Shown piece by piece: positions 61,151-64,000 of a DNA stretch of 64,000 bases (position 1 is the first letter of the stretch; each line of letters begins with the position of its first letter). The notes under the pieces are model-generated. The model was not told the origin of the DNA, made no database searches, and saw nothing but the letters and a program-made list of their open reading frames with translations. This stretch comes from Bacillus sp. OV322. Lineage in GTDB: Bacteria; Bacillota; Bacilli; Bacillales; DSM-1321. Location: assembly GCF_900112495.1 (NCBI RefSeq), contig NZ_FOMA01000006.1, positions 248,001-312,000 of the forward strand, given 5' to 3'. The position numbers were made by a program, and so were the translations under genes.

Positions 61151-62362
61151 ATGAATTATATTCCGAAAACAGGAAGCTTTGAAGGAATGAAATTACTGAA
61201 TCAATCCATCGTCTTAAATGTGATTCGCTTAAGAGAACCAATCTCTAGAGCAGAAATTGCGAAAATAACAAAGCTGACACCCCCGACAGTAGGGTCGCTC
61301 GTAAATGAATTAATCGATCAAAATCTCATCACTGAGGAACAATCAATCAGTTCGAAAGCAGGGGGAAGAAGGCCCATAATGCTTCGAATTAATTATAGTG
61401 CACATTTTATTATAGGCGTATATGCTGCTGCTGAAGTCATTAGTGTTATCCTAACTACAATGAATGGCAGTGTAATTTTTGAATACAGGAAGGAAATCAA
61501 TAAGCTCCCTTCCACAGAACAATTTATGCACATGGTTAAAGAATGCATCCAGCATGTGCTGGATGAAACCTCTGCACAGCGCGATCTTATAATTGGTATT
61601 GGTTTTGCTATGCATGGCCTTGTAGATCCCGAACAAGGTCTGGCCATTTTTTCTCCTCACTTGCATCTTGAAAATATTCCCATAAAAGAAATTTTGGAAA
61701 AGGAATTCAGCTTGCCTGTAATGGTGGAAAATGATGTCCGTGCTTTGGCATATGCAGAAAGCTGGTTCGGGGAAGGAAAGGGTGTCTCTGATTTTGTATG
61801 CCTTAGTGTCGGAAGGGGAATCGGTTCAGGGATCTTCATAAATAATGATATTTATAAAAGCTCATATAATACTGCAGGGGAAATAGGGCATACCATTGTA
61901 GATATTAACGGGCCCCGCTGCCAGTGCGGCAATAATGGATGTCTTGAAGCATACGCTTCTGAACTGGCTATTATCAAAAAGGCAGAAAAAGAATCGGATC
62001 CCGAAAGTGATACGATTTTGCGTGAGTGGAAAAAGGACAGCGAAATTACTGTCAAGATGATTTTTAAGGCAGCAGGAGATGGAGATCAACTCGCACTGTC
62101 CATACTGGAGGAAAGTGGCAGATCACTGGGACTGGCTACGGCCAATTTAATTAATATACTAAAACCTTCAAAGATTATCCTGGAAGGCAGCGTTTTTGAA
62201 GAAGGTAATTTTATATTGTCGCCTCTTAAAGATATGATTGGAAAATATTCATTCAGTCGTTCAAATGAAGAAATTCCCGTCGTCTGCTCAAAATTAGGAA
62301 AAAAGGGAATGGTCCTCGGTGCAGTTACCATTATCCTGCGTAAACTGTTTGCAGCTGAATAA
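61151..62362 (+). CDS. ROK-family (XylR-type) transcriptional repressor
   Basis: 403 residues from ATG 61151. The N-terminal winged HTH is LREPISRAEIAKITKLTPPTVGSLVNELIDQNLI; the ROK kinase-like domain has GIGFAMHGLVDPEQG, EIGHTIVDINGPRCQCGNNGCLEAYAS with the zinc motif CxCGxxGCxE, and the intact sugar-binding EIGH. It lies just after the terminator of the sugar operon and probably represses it through the AT-palindrome near 56010. Expressed separately. Confidence 0.88.
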   Translation: MNYIPKTGSFEGMKLLNQSIVLNVIRLREPISRAEIAKITKLTPPTVGSLVNELIDQNLITEEQSISSKAGGRRPIMLRINYSAHFIIGVYAAAEVISVILTTMNGSVIFEYRKEINKLPSTEQFMHMVKECIQHVLDETSAQRDLIIGIGFAMHGLVDPEQGLAIFSPHLHLENIPIKEILEKEFSLPVMVENDVRALAYAESWFGEGKGVSDFVCLSVGRGIGSGIFINNDIYKSSYNTAGEIGHTIVDINGPRCQCGNNGCLEAYASELAIIKKAEKESDPESDTILREWKKDSEITVKMIFKAAGDGDQLALSILEESGRSLGLATANLINILKPSKIILEGSVFEEGNFILSPLKDMIGKYSFSRSNEEIPVVCSKLGKKGMVLGAVTIILRKLFAAE

Positions 62363-62530
62363 TGATCTTTGACTAATAGCTCTCTTCAAAAGTTCATTAC
62401 TGGTTTATATGAAGGGCAGTAGCTAAAAGAAAAACATCTCTTTAAAAATGCCGGGTCATGATACAGGAAGAACCTTATAAGTGCAAAGATGTAAAGAGGG
62501 TCTGTGTGCCCCCCGGCAGCTGTCCCTGGT

Positions 62531-63154
62531 TTAATGGAAAACAACAGAAACAATTATAATGCTGATAATGGCAGCCATTACAATGGCCAAGCTGGCAAAT
62601 TTACCTTCCAGTTCTCCAATTTCATAAACCTTTGATGCTCCTGCACCGTGTGCTCACATTCCTAGCAGCAGTCCCATTGCCTGAGGAGTCTTGATAGAAG
62701 TTAACCGGATTAATACTGGCCCTAACATGGTTCCGGTCAATCCTGGAATGATGACAAATACTGCTGTCATGGCAGGTGCTCCGCCAATGGACGACGATAT
62801 ATTCATAGCAATTTGAGTGGTGATTGAACGTGGGACAAGGCTTTTTATAAGAAAAGGGCTGAGTTTCATCCATTGTGCCAATAAGAATGAAGAGCTAATT
62901 GCCGTAAGCACCCCGACGGCCAGGCTAAGAATGATTTCAGCTCCATGTTTTTTCAGCAGCTGAAAATGTGTATGCATAGGGACTGCAAAAGCGACAGTGG
63001 CTGGCCCCAATAATTTTGTCAGCCACTGAGCCCCTTCATTATAAGCAGAATATGAACTATGAAATGATGTAGGCAGCTGCAGACTCCGGATATAATCTCT
63101 CCGGCTGACTGAAAAAGTGAAATAAAAATGATTTGCGGCACTTTGCATAGCCAT
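62531..63154 (-). pseudogene. LrgB-type antiholin-like membrane protein, broken
   Basis: YNEGAQWLTKLLGPATVAFAVP, SLVPRSITTQIAMNISSSIGG and MTAVFVIIPGLTGTMLGPVLIR are LrgB/CidB signatures. After GLLLGM a TGA (62654-62656) interrupts the frame, which continues AHGAGASKVYEIGELEGKFASLA to a TAA at 62531. Near the N-terminus about 25 residues expected between LQLPTSF and SYSAYNEG are missing. No lrgA gene precedes it. Two independent lesions make it a pseudogene. Confidence 0.82.
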
Positions 63155-63438
63155 TTCATTTTATAACCCAACTTTCTTTTTTTATGTGAAGAAGTTCACA
63201 AGAGATGCGGTAGTCCTTTTAAATCTTTTCATTAATCATGTGATATAGATACACAGTTTCAAAGTGAACGGTAGCTTGATGTCTGATTTTCCTTCAATAA
63301 AACTATTGAGGAGCTTTAATAGAAATTACCATAATTCTGCTGTTACTAATGTACTCTTATTTCTGATATTCGTAAAATACATATAATATATAAAAACTAT
63401 TCATTTAGGTAATGAGTGAATGAGCAGGAAGCCTCTTT

Positions 63439-63664
63439 GGTGTTTTCGTAAACCTTTGTTGCCCTTGAACAAGGGTTTGATCTCCGCTCAGGATGCTCGC
63501 TTTCCTCGGAGCGGCCGGTGAGCCTCTAAAGCTGCCTGCGGGGTCTTACCTTCCCGCTAATCCTACAGGAGTCGCGTACCTTACACTCCAGTCAACCCGG
63601 TTTAACAACGATATATTTCTACAGAACCTATTAATAAACAACAATCTTTAAGAAATGAGCCTTT
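63439..63664 (-). repeat. Dispersed MITE-like repeat, full length
   Basis: From GGTGTTTTCGTAAACC to CTTTAAGAAATGAGCCTTT. The core has GTTTGATCTCCGCTCAGG, GGCCGGTGAGCC, GGGGTCTTACC, CTCCAGTCAACCCGG. It is joined head to head with a degenerate copy. Confidence 0.82.
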
Positions 63665-63787
63665 CTTTAAGATTGTTGTTTATTAATGAATTTTTCGAGG
63701 CGATTTCATTGTTATATCTGTTTTGAATGGTGCGTTAGGCTGCAGCCCTAGTTTCATAGTAAAAAGTTTAAGAAAAGAAATAGTCAA
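63662..63787 (+). repeat. Degenerate, internally deleted repeat copy
   Basis: TTTCTTTAAGATTGTTG, CGAGGCGATTTCATTGTTA and GTTTCATAGTAAAAAGTTT keep both ends of the family; the GC-rich core is mostly gone. It repeats the head-to-head pattern of 6968-7293. Confidence 0.6.
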
Positions 63788-63868
63788 AAGGAATGAGAAA
63801 TGTTTTTCTTTCACTATAGCTTTTTAAGTGATTCAGTGAGTTCGGGCTGCAGATCTCACTAGATAAGT

Positions 63869-64000
63869 TTATATCTGTTTAAAAAGTAAAATACAAAGAT
63901 AAATGGCAGTAGTCCACATGACAAGTGCAGAAGCTTTGTTAAGCAGGTTCAGGAAATTCCCCGATGGATCCATTTTGCCTGTTAATCTGCCGGCTATGCC
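63869..64000 (-). CDS. C-terminal part of a membrane protein (start outside window)
   Basis: The minus frame is open from base 64000 to TAA 63869-63871, 43 codons. GIAGRLTGKMDPSGNFL leads to one hydrophobic helix, LVMWTTAIYLCILLFKQI, at the end. It could be a transporter such as a LysE-type exporter, but the visible part is too short to decide. The 714 bases between this gene and the lrgB remnant hold only the repeat pair. Confidence 0.5.
   Translation of the reverse strand, partial: GIAGRLTGKMDPSGNFLNLLNKASALVMWTTAIYLCILLFKQI

Overview
The window looks like a stretch of chromosome from a mesophilic, spore-forming member of the Bacillaceae, perhaps a Cytobacillus, Mesobacillus or Bacillus relative. 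The evidence is low-GC DNA with strong GGAGG ribosome sites, several TTG/GTG starts, and typical Bacillus genes: YjgC/YjgD formate dehydrogenase, YhgD/YhgE, Des-DesK-DesR, CspC, ClpE with CtsR boxes, ComK, an RsbR-type stressosome protein, a YjcZ-type spore peptide, a sigma-H homologue, an S-box riboswitch and a Zur box. The species cannot be fixed from sequence alone. I saw no rRNA, tRNA, CRISPR array, prophage or intact transposase.

Layout. 1-10 kb: the end of a formate dehydrogenase operon, a HAD phosphatase, a DCC protein, a nitronate monooxygenase/MBL hydrolase pair, an XdhC/nucleotidyltransferase pair with a decayed neighbour, and a short-chain dehydrogenase whose only plausible start is ATT. 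10-17 kb: a BASS transporter, the yhgD-yhgE pair with an operator-like promoter, and a free-standing SigH homologue. 17-21 kb: cspC and the membrane-fluidity circuit des-desK-desR, with a repeat lodged between des and desKR. 21-27 kb: a long, structured, terminator-bearing leader before a MutS2-like ATPase that lacks the Smr nuclease domain, then CtsR-controlled clpE. 27-36 kb: a broken glycosyltransferase, comK, an HxlR regulator divergent from an MFS exporter, a Zur-box znuA-type lipoprotein, an RNA methylase and a prohibitin with a tiny membrane partner. 36-44 kb: an epimerase, a SAM riboswitch ahead of an FbpA-like small protein, a YeiH transporter divergent from a LysR regulator, a LysM protein, a YjcZ peptide, a PAP2 phosphatase and a broken YtvA-type blue-light receptor. 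44-55 kb: an amino-acid permease, an RsbR paralogue, a peptidase, several small membrane proteins, a PfkB kinase, ppiB, a GIY-YIG protein and HxlR. 55-64 kb: a catabolite-controlled sugar ABC transporter and GH2 glycosidase operon with a ROK regulator, a broken lrgB, and the tail of one more membrane protein.

The most striking genome-level feature is a dispersed element of about 220 bp. It has imperfect terminal inverted repeats (AAAAGGCTCTTTTCTTAAAG at one end, reverse complement AAAAGGCTGTTTTCGTAAAC at the other) and a GC-rich, self-complementary core. It occurs at about a dozen intergenic sites in both orientations, some truncated, some in head-to-head pairs, and one interrupted by a second short inverted-repeat element with an 8-bp target duplication. 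No transposase accompanies it, so it behaves like a MITE.

The most promising candidate for an undescribed regulatory system is 21468-21832. A consensus promoter drives an RNA that encodes a seven-residue leader peptide, folds into a multi-helix domain whose closing helix uses the last three sense codons of that peptide, and then meets two intrinsic terminators before the MutS2-like gene. This resembles ribosome-mediated attenuators of antibiotic-response genes. It fits the reported ribosome-collision role of MutS2, but that link is inference.
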